Shown here in pieces: positions 1-8,937 of a stretch of DNA of 64,000 nucleotides. The translations under genes and the position numbers were made by a program. The notes below the pieces were generated by a model, which saw only the letters and a list, made by a program, of their open reading frames with translations, made no database searches and was not told the DNA's origin. The number at the start of each line of letters is the position of its first letter. Position 1 is the first letter of the stretch. Source of the DNA: Acinetobacter rudis (GTDB lineage Bacteria; Pseudomonadota; Gammaproteobacteria; Pseudomonadales; Moraxellaceae); NCBI RefSeq assembly GCF_000829675.1, contig NZ_BBRX01000021.1, positions 57,572 to 121,571 on the forward strand, given 5' to 3'.

Positions 1-55
1 CTTTTAAACTATGCTGACTTATTTTAAGCGCGAAACAGTTAAATAAAAACGTGCT

Positions 56-3000
56 TCACATACGATTACGCTGAAAATTATCTCCGATATTATACGCTTT
101 ATCAGGATCTACCTTCTGTATGTTTAGTATAGTTTTATTAACTATTTCAATCACTTCGTTTAGATTTTTAGCGGATATAATATCCGAAATGGGTAGAGAT
201 ACATGTCGAGTCTGGGTTGATAATCTTTTCTCAACTTCACTGATAAATCGAACAACCCCGAGTGAAGCTAATCCATTATCATTGAGACTCAGCTCTCTAT
301 CTACTTCAAGACCTGAAATTTTTGTTGCGATATCGAGGACAATCTCAGCAGTATCAATAGCGACTACTTGTTTATCTTTAGGTTTTTTAAACAAGTTTAA
401 CAACATCGACATGAAGTTTCGTAATAAGTCATCAGCTGGTTGAATGAGTTTGGCAAAAATCACTACCAAACCGACAAGATAAAAATATTCATACCATTCT
501 ACCGGTACTGGTTCAGGACTAAACCAATAAAAACTTTTGCGATAATCCCACCAATTCCACCACTCACCATTTCTGGTTGCGGCATAGTACCACTGCCCGA
601 TCATTTGATGAAATAAGAAACATGCATATGCCGTCGGTGCGAGAACTTTTGATAAAGGATCTACTCTTAAAATACGTGCTGTAATTCCCCGACCGGTACT
701 TAATGCAAATATCCAAAGAAGTGTTAATGGTGCAAAAGAACGGCTATAAATTTCATCCCATATTCGATTGGTCACAGCAGGGTCTGCATAACTGTTGGCG
801 GCTTCAGGCCTCATAAAGAATGCATCAGCGGATACTTGGCTGACATCAGGACCATAATAGAAGAAACCCTGTGAGATATGCGCAATACTGACACAAATAA
901 TGATCAGGGTAATCGTATCAGCCACATACCCCCATAAATATGCACGCTTTTGTTCTGTTGGTTTTATTGCATCATATAAAAATGCAGCACACATCCCTAA
1001 TAAAAAGTACACCATCCAGAACGGGGCAAATAAATAAAAACCCAAAGCTAATGCGTTTTCATGACCCGCTAAAGTCACTTGCTCAGCGGATGGGATTGTA
1101 CGTAGACCAGTCATCGCATCGAATAAGCCATAACCGACAAAGTCTGCTGCGAATCCGTACCAAAAGCCCATTAAAATGGCGGCATTTAAGCCTAAACATA
1201 AAGCTGTGTATATTAATATTCGTTTAACGTTGCCTCTACTCTTATACAAGGCATTGTAAATCATCGGAAATACAATAATGCACTGAAAGTACATTGAGAT
1301 GAACCACAAATAGAATCCAATGAACCAACTCGCTCCCCACAGAGGTGTTGCTTGTAAACCTGTAGCGTGTATCCCCAAAGAGAAGAGGACATTTGCGAAC
1401 CATGAACCTTCGATCCATGGCGTTCCTTGACAATAAGACGAAGCGCTATGCGATAAAGGTCCCCAACTAAAATCGGGTATGAATGTTGATGGTTGACAAC
1501 TAATAAATAAATTGCCCATCGCAAAAAGGATTGCTAAGGCATATAGCGGATACATCACCGTTATTCGTGCTTTAATAAAAGCAAACTTTTTTTGAATCAA
1601 TGTTGGCATTAAGATTGCCAATGAAAAGCCTGCCAAGATAAAAAAGCTATTCACATGCCATTGGAACTGACGTAAGTTATTGAAAGCTTCCCATGAATTG
1701 TTTGATCCAAAGTGCATAAACATGACATAACAAGCAAGAATAAATCTAAAGCCTGCGATCGTATCCCAATCAACCTTAGGTTTATCTAATGATAGCGTTT
1801 TATTATTTTTGTTTTTAACAGGATCTTTTGAAGAAATTTCTGTATTTTCAACCGATGTTATCGTGGATATCCCCAGAAATTCAGCCATTGAATTTCGTTT
1901 ATATTTCTTACTGTTCGTCATGGGAATATCATGTCTATCTACGATTCGCCAAATCGTAGGTAGTTTATGTATTGAAACCCCACCCTTAATTAAAAATGTA
2001 CGTAATTCGCTGCTATTTCCATTGAGAATGTCCGCTCTAAGCTGAGAGTCGTTTGAGACAATGGCACAGCCAACTTCTTCACCATAAGTTTCAGAGGGAA
2101 CAGAGAAACAAATCGCAACATCTATACTTGGATGGCTGGTTAAGCGATCTTCAATTTCAGCTGGTGCTATTTGCTCTCCGCCTTTTTTTATTAATTCTTT
2201 TAATCGGCCTTCAAGCGTTAAATGTCCAAATGCATCAATTGTTCCCAAATCCCCAGTTAAAAACCATGTTCGTATTTCACTCGAATTTGGCATTTGCATT
2301 AAAAATCTAGAATTACTATTGGCATCGGGATTATCTTTATAACCTGCAAAAACAGTCTCGCCGGAAATTGCAACTTCTCCAGCAACGCCATAGGGCTGTG
2401 GCTTAAATGTTATTGGGTCAACAATCGTTAAAGATGCAACTAAAGGTACGCCAACCGAACTTGCTTTAATCTCCCAACTGATATCCGTTTGAGCCGGTTG
2501 GGATATTGGCATTAATTCGGACATACTATAGGTGGGTAAAACTGGACAGTCATAAGTTTTTATGAGCTCAATACGATCTTCTTCTTTTATCGCTGCTGCG
2601 CCAGATCGTATTAACCTTATATTATGACCAGACCAAACACCTTCTGGATCTAAATACTTTTCATGATGAGTTTGAAGATAATGTAAAGTTGCAACTTGAA
2701 TGGTCGGTACGACTGAATACCATGTTGGTTTAGGATGAGAATGTATTAGCGCTTCAACCATGAGCTGTGGATTGTATAATCCATCACAAGTCATCGCGGC
2801 ACCCACCGATAAACTCGCTAAAAGTGAAGCAGATATACCCCCCATATGATCTAAGGGCATGATGCTATAGGTGATATCAAACTCATTAATACCAATACTG
2901 TCTGCTAAGATTGCACTATTAATGACTAAATCTTTTTGTTTAAGTGGCACAACTTTTGGAGTTGATGTTGTGCCTGAAGTTCGTAGTAATAGACAGTCAT

Positions 3001-4357
3001 CGTCTGCTTGAGTGATCAATTCAGGGGAATCTAAAAAATTTTCAAAAGATTCTTTAAACTTAAATAAACCAGGCAATGATGGAGAAATGGCTGAAACGTT
3101 ATGTATATAACAGTTATGGCTTTCACAATACGCTTTACAAGCATCAATAACCCCTTTGGCATTGACTGCTTCAAACAAAATAATATGATCTACTTTGAGT
3201 TGTTTTAACGCAATCAGTGCTTCTGTTTTAGTCATTGATGCTGAAAGTGGAACTGCGCATGCTTGAGTTGTTACTGTTAGAAAAGAAACGGCGCCTTCAG
3301 CAGTTCCTCCTTGAGGTGCTAAATATGCAACAACTTGCCCTTTTTCAACTCCAACTCTCCTGAGATCACCTTCACCACCAGGGCTTATAAAACTAAGCAC
3401 TTCTCCATAGGTTGTATATATTCCTTTAGAACATCGCGCATTTCTAAATAATGCCGATGAAGATGGGCGTTTTTTTAGCAACTCTATAATTGTCTTCGGT
3501 TGCCCTGCTGTGTCAATACTTACATCGACCACTTGAACCATCGGATCGACTATACGTGTACTTAGGCGACTCGAAAATCTTTTGCTATAGACTGGATTGT
3601 CTATTTCAGGGCGAGATTCAAGTAGTATATGCTTTAAATCGGATTTTACTTTTTCAGGGATAATGTTATTTATTTCATGAGCACCATCTAAATAATAAAG
3701 CGTTGGATTTGGACTGTTGTCATCAAGAACAAAAGATTCAGACCAAGGTTTTAGTGGGTCATTCCTACCAATCAAATATATGGATTGATTGAGTTTTGAA
3801 TGTTCAACATTTACCGATAAACCTGCATATCTTCGAAGATCTTTAATTGATTCAGAAGTACCAACACAAGCATAAATTATGCTTTTAAACGGTATGCTAA
3901 ATTCAACCTGTGAGTTAACTAAAATGCCCTTATACTCTTTATATGCATTAAAGAGTAATGGATCATTGGCTAGGCTGTTAACTAAATTTGCAATATACCC
4001 GCCTTGACTAAATCCATAGATGAGATCAAAAGGGCCAAATCTATCTATTGCATCTAATACATGTTCAATAGCGATACAAATTTTATTTAATAACTCAGAA
4101 CGTGCTAAATTCTTCCATTCTTCCTTAGGCGGTAGCCATGAATACCAAGGCCCTTCAATTAACCCAATCATTTCTAATAAGCTGTGATCAGGAGAGGTGA
4201 CTTGAATTGTTCCATCGAGATAAACTACATCAAAATCTTTTTCGTCAAGCCCCAGGTTATTCAATTGTAATTTCGTAATTGTTTGATTACTACTCATTCC
4301 GTGAAGGGCTAAAATTTTTCCCTTCGTTTTATGGGTTAGATGCCCTTTAGCAATCAT
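56..4357 (-). CDS. FSH hydrolase / adenylation / membrane acyltransferase-3 / carrier fusion protein
   Basis: About 1433 residues with four modules in one chain. Residues ~10-250 are an FSH1-type serine hydrolase: GFSQGG nucleophile elbow near S117, with D (GRNDP) and H (GAHEI) completing a triad. Residues ~300-830 are an adenylate-forming domain (LLRTSGTTSTPK loop, YSMSE, TGDLG, GRLKELIKKGGEQI, terminal lysine in SKKYKR). Residues ~865-1320 are a polytopic acyltransferase-3 domain beginning VDWDTIAGFR with the FMHF histidine. A phosphopantetheine carrier domain ends the chain, with serine ~1365 in NGLASLG. The inferred role is activation of an acid, loading on the carrier and acyl transfer at the inner membrane, with the hydrolase editing or releasing product. 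The substrate is unknown. The ATG at 4357 is preferred over an upstream TTG because AAGGAAAG precedes it. It lies last in the biosynthetic island, just downstream of the PEBP gene. Confidence 0.85.
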   Translation of the reverse strand: MIAKGHLTHKTKGKILALHGMSSNQTITKLQLNNLGLDEKDFDVVYLDGTIQVTSPDHSLLEMIGLIEGPWYSWLPPKEEWKNLARSELLNKICIAIEHVLDAIDRFGPFDLIYGFSQGGYIANLVNSLANDPLLFNAYKEYKGILVNSQVEFSIPFKSIIYACVGTSESIKDLRRYAGLSVNVEHSKLNQSIYLIGRNDPLKPWSESFVLDDNSPNPTLYYLDGAHEINNIIPEKVKSDLKHILLESRPEIDNPVYSKRFSSRLSTRIVDPMVQVVDVSIDTAGQPKTIIELLKKRPSSSALFRNARCSKGIYTTYGEVLSFISPGGEGDLRRVGVEKGQVVAYLAPQGGTAEGAVSFLTVTTQACAVPLSASMTKTEALIALKQLKVDHIILFEAVNAKGVIDACKAYCESHNCYIHNVSAISPSLPGLFKFKESFENFLDSPELITQADDDCLLLRTSGTTSTPKVVPLKQKDLVINSAILADSIGINEFDITYSIMPLDHMGGISASLLASLSVGAAMTCDGLYNPQLMVEALIHSHPKPTWYSVVPTIQVATLHYLQTHHEKYLDPEGVWSGHNIRLIRSGAAAIKEEDRIELIKTYDCPVLPTYSMSELMPISQPAQTDISWEIKASSVGVPLVASLTIVDPITFKPQPYGVAGEVAISGETVFAGYKDNPDANSNSRFLMQMPNSSEIRTWFLTGDLGTIDAFGHLTLEGRLKELIKKGGEQIAPAEIEDRLTSHPSIDVAICFSVPSETYGEEVGCAIVSNDSQLRADILNGNSSELRTFLIKGGVSIHKLPTIWRIVDRHDIPMTNSKKYKRNSMAEFLGISTITSVENTEISSKDPVKNKNNKTLSLDKPKVDWDTIAGFRFILACYVMFMHFGSNNSWEAFNNLRQFQWHVNSFFILAGFSLAILMPTLIQKKFAFIKARITVMYPLYALAILFAMGNLFISCQPSTFIPDFSWGPLSHSASSYCQGTPWIEGSWFANVLFSLGIHATGLQATPLWGASWFIGFYLWFISMYFQCIIVFPMIYNALYKSRGNVKRILIYTALCLGLNAAILMGFWYGFAADFVGYGLFDAMTGLRTIPSAEQVTLAGHENALALGFYLFAPFWMVYFLLGMCAAFLYDAIKPTEQKRAYLWGYVADTITLIIICVSIAHISQGFFYYGPDVSQVSADAFFMRPEAANSYADPAVTNRIWDEIYSRSFAPLTLLWIFALSTGRGITARILRVDPLSKVLAPTAYACFLFHQMIGQWYYAATRNGEWWNWWDYRKSFYWFSPEPVPVEWYEYFYLVGLVVIFAKLIQPADDLLRNFMSMLLNLFKKPKDKQVVAIDTAEIVLDIATKISGLEVDRELSLNDNGLASLGVVRFISEVEKRLSTQTRHVSLPISDIISAKNLNEVIEIVNKTILNIQKVDPDKAYNIGDNFQRNRM

Positions 4358-4462
4358 GCTACTTTCCTTACACGTATTTCCATCTAGAGGAAAAATGTAT
4401 TGCAAATATACGCTTTAACCCCAGCATGGGATTAAAATGAATGAGGAAGTGAATTAACCATT

Positions 4463-5005
4463 CTATCTTTTGTAAAGCGCTTCAATTGTGCTTGATGCTA
4501 AGCTATGTGCTTTAACCATATAACCCGTCAACGCACCAGAGGCATTAGCTGGTAGCTCTAGTTTTTTTGAAAGCGCATATATTGTAAATTGATAACGGTG
4601 TATACCATGGCCCACTGGTGGGCAAGCTCCGCCAAAACCAGTATCTCCAAAATCATTGACGATATTAATTATACCTTTGTCGTTGAGTTTGCCGTTTCCA
4701 GAAGCTAGAGAGGTAATCTCTACAGGGATATTGACGACTTGCCAGTGCCACCAACCACTGCCAGACGGTGCATCGGGATCGTAGGCCATAATTGCATAAG
4801 CTTTGGTATTATGAGGAGCCCCTGTCCACGATAATTGAGGTGATTTATTTTCACCAGTACAACCAAAGCCATTGAATTCAAGTTTCTTATCCATTATTTC
4901 GCCATTGGTTAAATCTGTACTCTTTAATTTAAAATCGTTGGCGTATGAAATTCCTGAAGAACTACTTATAAATATGAGTAAAACACTCAGAATATACTTG
5001 TTCAT
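4463..5005 (-). CDS. YbhB/YbcL-family PEBP-like periplasmic protein
   Basis: About 180 residues. A signal peptide (Lys, then a hydrophobic run ending SYA) is followed by a phosphatidylethanolamine-binding-protein fold, with the family motifs YAIMAYDPDAPSGSGWWHW and PPVGHGIHRYQFTIYAL. Bacterial members bind small anionic ligands and have no firmly established enzymatic role. The ATG at 5005 has GGTGA just upstream and gives a clean signal peptide; a longer reading upstream would bury the signal. It lies between the AbrB-like transporter and the large adenylation fusion, both on the same strand, so it may be a cargo gene or part of the transcript. Ligand unknown. Confidence 0.85.
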   Translation of the reverse strand: MNKYILSVLLIFISSSSGISYANDFKLKSTDLTNGEIMDKKLEFNGFGCTGENKSPQLSWTGAPHNTKAYAIMAYDPDAPSGSGWWHWQVVNIPVEITSLASGNGKLNDKGIINIVNDFGDTGFGGACPPVGHGIHRYQFTIYALSKKLELPANASGALTGYMVKAHSLASSTIEALYKR

Positions 5006-5308
5006 TAATATCACCGTTTTAAAAAAGCGTATGTTAAAGATTTTGACAAGTGTTTTTTCTCTGTAATTAGTCAATTTTTAGCCTAAATAAATCACATACA
5101 AATAATATGTTAAATAAAAACATCAATAAGGAAATAGTTGGATTTTTAATGTGATGAAAATAGACCTAATGGTCACTAAAATAGATTGTAAATTTTAAAT
5201 ATTCGGGTTTTTAATCCGATTTGAATGCTTGGTTTTCTCAGGGTGTTTTAAAAAATAAGTGACAGTAAGCTGATTTTATTTTTTAAAATATTTAAGAGGA
5301 TACATCTC
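5006..5308. other. AT-rich intergenic stretch
   Basis: No gene is apparent. It contains the upstream region of the PEBP gene and an AT-only hairpin (5246-5288) downstream of the AbrB-like transporter gene. No clear operator was recognised. Confidence 0.5.
5246..5288 (-). terminator. Possible hairpin after the AbrB-like transporter gene
   Basis: TTTTAAAAAATAA and its exact complement TTATTTTTTAAAA are separated by 17 bases. The stem is entirely A/T, so it would be weak. It lies about 20-60 bases past the transporter stop and could end the oxygenase operon. Confidence 0.3.
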
Positions 5309-6379
5309 TCAATTTTTATTTTCTATTTTAGGGTCTATAAATTTAATATATATTTTATATGAGAAATTAACAATTTTTTCACCAAAAAATAATAGTATAA
5401 GAAACCTTATCAGTTGAAAACTAATGACTATAGGCAAAACAGCTGAAGTTCCTGAAGAAATTATTGCGATTGAGTCAATTCCACCTGGGCTTGTAGCGAG
5501 ATATGCTGTTAATGGATCGATGTTGAAAAAGTATATCAATAAAAAACTTAAAAAATAACATAATAAAATCAATACAGTAATTAAGAAAAACACTCTCATA
5601 AAAGACTTTCTTGCTGCAATTAAAATTTTTGTTGTTAGATTAAATCCAATGTTCCAGCCTAAGATTATAAAACCAAAGGCTAATATTAAATTAGGGACTT
5701 TAATTGGTGGTGCTATCGTGTTCAAGATAAAAGCATATAAAATTGATAATAAAAAAATATTCAAATTCTTCTTTAAAAAATTTAATGTTAAAAAAATAAA
5801 AAAGATAATTGCTATGAAAAATAAAATGACTTCAATCCCATAGTGACTATTTTGATCCAAATTTTCTTGTAATTTAGCATGATCATGCAAAATTATTACT
5901 GTGGAGGCCAATAGAGAAACAAAAATCACTCGTGTATATTGAATAAATGCGACAAGACCAGGAACAGCATCTTTTTGCTCTGACAGAATAATCATTACAG
6001 GAGCAGCTCCTGGAAGCATTCCCCATAGCCCTGTTGTTCCTGGAAGAAACTTAGACTTGACGGCCAGTAAACCAACGATCAAGCTTAAAATTATTAATAA
6101 TGTAGATATAAAAATTAAAAAATAGAATGGAATATTGCTGGAAATAATATCATCTAAATTTATAGACAAACCAATAAAGCAACCAATAATAATTTGAGAT
6201 AAAAGATAAACATAATTGTTTAATCGTAGTTCTTTTATTTTTCTAGCATAAATAATACTCACTAAAATTGAAATAATTATAGATGAGGGTGTGAAAAATG
6301 AAAATGGATAATAAATTATGATCGTCAGTAAAGATAGTATCATCCAATGAACACTATTATTGACATTTAACCTATTCAT
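5309..6379 (-). CDS. AbrB-family integral membrane protein (COG3180 type)
   Basis: 356 residues with about ten hydrophobic segments in two homologous halves. The halves carry the glycine/proline loops of the AbrB family: LPGTTGLWGMLPGAAPVMI in the first and ATSPGGIDSIAIIS in the second. Members are often labelled ammonia monooxygenase or regulator of aidB, but function is not established; a transporter is the likeliest role from the duplicated membrane fold. It begins 7 bases after the oxygenase gene, so it is the last gene of the HMGL-cupin / AsnB / oxygenase operon. Export or uptake of the pathway's product or precursor is an inference from this context. The Shine-Dalgarno GGAGG is about 17 bases before the ATG, unusually far, so the start is less certain than the reading frame. 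Confidence 0.75.
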   Translation of the reverse strand: MNRLNVNNSVHWMILSLLTIIIYYPFSFFTPSSIIISILVSIIYARKIKELRLNNYVYLLSQIIIGCFIGLSINLDDIISSNIPFYFLIFISTLLIILSLIVGLLAVKSKFLPGTTGLWGMLPGAAPVMIILSEQKDAVPGLVAFIQYTRVIFVSLLASTVIILHDHAKLQENLDQNSHYGIEVILFFIAIIFFIFLTLNFLKKNLNIFLLSILYAFILNTIAPPIKVPNLILAFGFIILGWNIGFNLTTKILIAARKSFMRVFFLITVLILLCYFLSFLLIYFFNIDPLTAYLATSPGGIDSIAIISSGTSAVLPIVISFQLIRFLILLFFGEKIVNFSYKIYIKFIDPKIENKN

Positions 6380-6386
6380 AAAAATA

Positions 6387-7301
6387 TTATTTTATACCTC
6401 CTCTAGGTTGGCCTGCCCTTATATCGTGAAAAATTACCATGAAACTTTCAGGCAGTTCTCTGGTAAATTCACTACTTAACCAACATCGAAATAAGCATCT
6501 TTTTTTGTCTATACTATTTTCAAACTTCGTTCTCATATGCAATGTTATGTGGTTATTGACAATGGCGATGACTCCTTTTTCAAATCTTATTTCTGCGTAG
6601 CTAGATGGAATATTAATTTCGGAATCAATCAGATCAAGAAGCTTTTTTTCTTCTTCTGAGAGGTGAACGCCGTGTCTTATCACTGAATCATTAAACTTTC
6701 TTATATATCGAAAAACAAAATTATTTTTTTGAGTAGTTAATATCGGAATGTAACAATAATGAAGTGTAGCCTCTCCTCGTAAATCATGCGCAATACTTTT
6801 TCTAAGTAATGTCTTTATCTCAGGATATTTTTCCTCTAAACCACGCACCACATCTATGGCTGAGCGCACTCTAAATACCCCGCCTTTATACGCTTGTGAC
6901 CAACAGCAAAGAATAGTTAAGTCTGCTCGATCTGAATGAAAGGCCAATTCTTGATTGGTCATATGACCTCGTTGTGGATTGATCAAACTATCCTTAACAC
7001 CCGTATCACTAACCTCCTTAATATAGTCACCCTGTTTATTAATTGCAGCAGGTACACCTAACCATAGGGAAAATTTGTTAAAAATCTCCTGAAATTTATT
7101 TTTATCTAGACATTTTAATACTTCTGAACAATGTACAAATACACCACTTCCATACTCAAGTTCTTGGTGTATTTTCTCTCGCAGTTTAGAATATTGAGTT
7201 GTATCGGTGAGATTCTTATTTAAAAATTCATTAAAAATAAGTTCGATCTCTTCAAACAAGTCATTGTTAAGAACATGATTGCCTCGCCATGATTTTGACA
7301 T
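6387..7301 (-). CDS. TauD/TfdA-like Fe(II)/2-oxoglutarate-dependent oxygenase
   Basis: 304 residues. The Fe-binding facial triad is visible as H122 and D124 in AFHSDRAD and H255 in HITLHMRTKF; R272 in LFRCWLS is placed to bind 2-oxoglutarate. Sequence between these matches the TauD/clavaminate-synthase-like superfamily. Such enzymes hydroxylate, epoxidise or desaturate a substrate using O2 and 2-oxoglutarate. The gene starts 12 bases after the AsnB-like gene and stops 7 bases before the AbrB-like gene, so it is part of a tight operon and probably a tailoring enzyme. The dapdiamide pathway uses an oxygenase of this class for epoxidation, which is one possible parallel. The ribosome-binding site is weak, suggesting translational coupling. 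Confidence 0.85.
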   Translation of the reverse strand: MSKSWRGNHVLNNDLFEEIELIFNEFLNKNLTDTTQYSKLREKIHQELEYGSGVFVHCSEVLKCLDKNKFQEIFNKFSLWLGVPAAINKQGDYIKEVSDTGVKDSLINPQRGHMTNQELAFHSDRADLTILCCWSQAYKGGVFRVRSAIDVVRGLEEKYPEIKTLLRKSIAHDLRGEATLHYCYIPILTTQKNNFVFRYIRKFNDSVIRHGVHLSEEEKKLLDLIDSEINIPSSYAEIRFEKGVIAIVNNHITLHMRTKFENSIDKKRCLFRCWLSSEFTRELPESFMVIFHDIRAGQPRGGIK

Positions 7302-7312
7302 GAATCATGTTG

Positions 7313-8923
7313 TCATATGTATCTTGCATATTCTTCACTCCAAATAACCAATGATGTTAATGTAAATAATTGATTAGTATCTAGTTTTTCAACTTTTTCT
7401 GATGTGATCTTTTCTAGGCCTAAGTCCTTTAAAAACGGTATTGCTTGGTTTATTTTAAAACGTTGCTCTCTTTGAGCATTTTTCCAATGATCCAAAGGTA
7501 TTCTGAAATGTATTTTTTTATTGTGAAAATGCTTATTTGCTCGCTTACAAACCAATTGATATAAATCATATTTACTGATGCCATCTTTCACTCGCAGCTC
7601 TGCCAGAATTGAAAATGGAATGTCGTTATGTAGAAAAGGAGTTCTCGCCTCTATTGTTTTGCGCATCAGGATGTGATCTGTTCTTCGCAATAAAGGCTCT
7701 AAAGAATAGTCTAAGTCAAATTTTTCAATGGCTGAGGTAAAACCCTCGGAGAGTGTTTTTTGAGCGAGTGTGAAAACTTTATGATTTAACTCTTTCTGAG
7801 TCTTATCACTAAATAAATCTGAATTTTTTTCATAATCACCAAACCACTTATGAGCAAAATCATTCGGTGATAGATTTGATTTCGAATCTAATAACTGGAC
7901 ATGCCTGGGATAGCCCCAAAATGACTCATCAGCGCCCTCACCGACCAATACGCAATGATAACCTGCTTTACTTACAGCCTCTGCAAGCCTTTGATATAGT
8001 AATAAACTGGTCATTCTACTCGGGGAAGCAAAGGATCTAACCGCATTCCTAAATGTTTCCATAAACATATTTTCATCAAAATTGACTCTATTTATCGGGT
8101 ACTCTGTTGTAATCGGATAATCATTTGTTTCAGATACAGATAAATTAAATCTTTTGAAATTAGAATTTAAGTAAGAACTAATCAGATTGGAGTCTACACC
8201 ACCACTGATTAATAATGCTGTTTCTCTAAATGAAGCATTACATAAATTCAAAGACTTCAGAATCATGCCTTCTAAATCAACAGCGGTTGGATTTTTTTTA
8301 TATTTTAACTTTGAATTTTCTTTGAGGGTAAATTTGATGCCATCATATTGAAAAACAAGTTTAGTATTTGGAGGGAGAATATTTATTTCTTTAATTAAAG
8401 TAGAGTAATCTAGAGATACGCCCGTCGATATAATTTGTGTTATCGCCTCATAATTAATTTTATTAAAATATATTTGTTTTAAGATATTCATCAGAGGTTC
8501 AATTTCTGAAGAAAAAGCCAGAAATTCACATTCTTTATTGTATGTGTAGTAAAGAGGTTTTATTCCAAATCTATCTCGATATAAAACCAATTCCTTACTG
8601 AGATCATTCCAGAATGCAATTGCATACATCCCATCTGGGACAGTATTGTGATTTATTCCATTGATCAATGACATGGCTTCATCGTTAATCTGATAGCCTG
8701 TGGTATATACCTCTCCATTAAATGATGCGATATATTTGCCAATTTTTAGTGGGACGGGTTCTGGGGTATTACTCGACATGGGTAGCCTGACCATACCAAG
8801 CGAACCATTTGCTATATTTACAAATCCTTGTCCATATGGACCTCGATGATTCAACATATTAAGTGATTTTTGAAATGTTATGGCATCATATTTTTTTGCG
8901 AAGAAACCTAATATACCGCACAT
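7313..8923 (-). CDS. Asparagine synthetase-like glutamine-dependent amidotransferase (divergent)
   Basis: 536 residues. The N-terminal Ntn glutaminase half keeps the catalytic cysteine (MCGILG), HRGP, FNGEVY and RDRFGIKPLYY. The synthetase half has the pyrophosphate loop SGGVDS and the GEGADESFWGY motif. Retention of Cys2 and of the glutaminase motifs argues for real amide transfer rather than the glutaminase-dead ring-closing chemistry of beta-lactam and carbapenam synthetases, its main alternative relatives. It lies 15 bases after the HMGL-cupin gene and 12 before the oxygenase gene. The context suggests it amidates a carboxylic acid made by the HMGL-like enzyme; the true substrate is unknown. 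GGAGTG precedes the ATG. Confidence 0.85.
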   Translation of the reverse strand: MCGILGFFAKKYDAITFQKSLNMLNHRGPYGQGFVNIANGSLGMVRLPMSSNTPEPVPLKIGKYIASFNGEVYTTGYQINDEAMSLINGINHNTVPDGMYAIAFWNDLSKELVLYRDRFGIKPLYYTYNKECEFLAFSSEIEPLMNILKQIYFNKINYEAITQIISTGVSLDYSTLIKEINILPPNTKLVFQYDGIKFTLKENSKLKYKKNPTAVDLEGMILKSLNLCNASFRETALLISGGVDSNLISSYLNSNFKRFNLSVSETNDYPITTEYPINRVNFDENMFMETFRNAVRSFASPSRMTSLLLYQRLAEAVSKAGYHCVLVGEGADESFWGYPRHVQLLDSKSNLSPNDFAHKWFGDYEKNSDLFSDKTQKELNHKVFTLAQKTLSEGFTSAIEKFDLDYSLEPLLRRTDHILMRKTIEARTPFLHNDIPFSILAELRVKDGISKYDLYQLVCKRANKHFHNKKIHFRIPLDHWKNAQREQRFKINQAIPFLKDLGLEKITSEKVEKLDTNQLFTLTSLVIWSEEYARYI

Positions 8924-8937
8924 AATTCACTCCTTTA

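Noticed and set aside
1..55. Terminator or extra gene at the left edge
   Set aside because: Only 55 bases after the large fusion gene; no hairpin or frame could be supported.
120..443. Plus-strand open frames inside the large minus-strand genes
   Set aside because: Shadow frames opposite well-supported coding sequence with no family similarity of their own.
6387..8923. Carbapenem or clavam cluster (synthetase plus oxygenase)
   Set aside because: The AsnB-like enzyme keeps the catalytic cysteine and glutaminase motifs that beta-lactam-forming homologues lose, and no carboxymethylproline synthase or similar partner is present.
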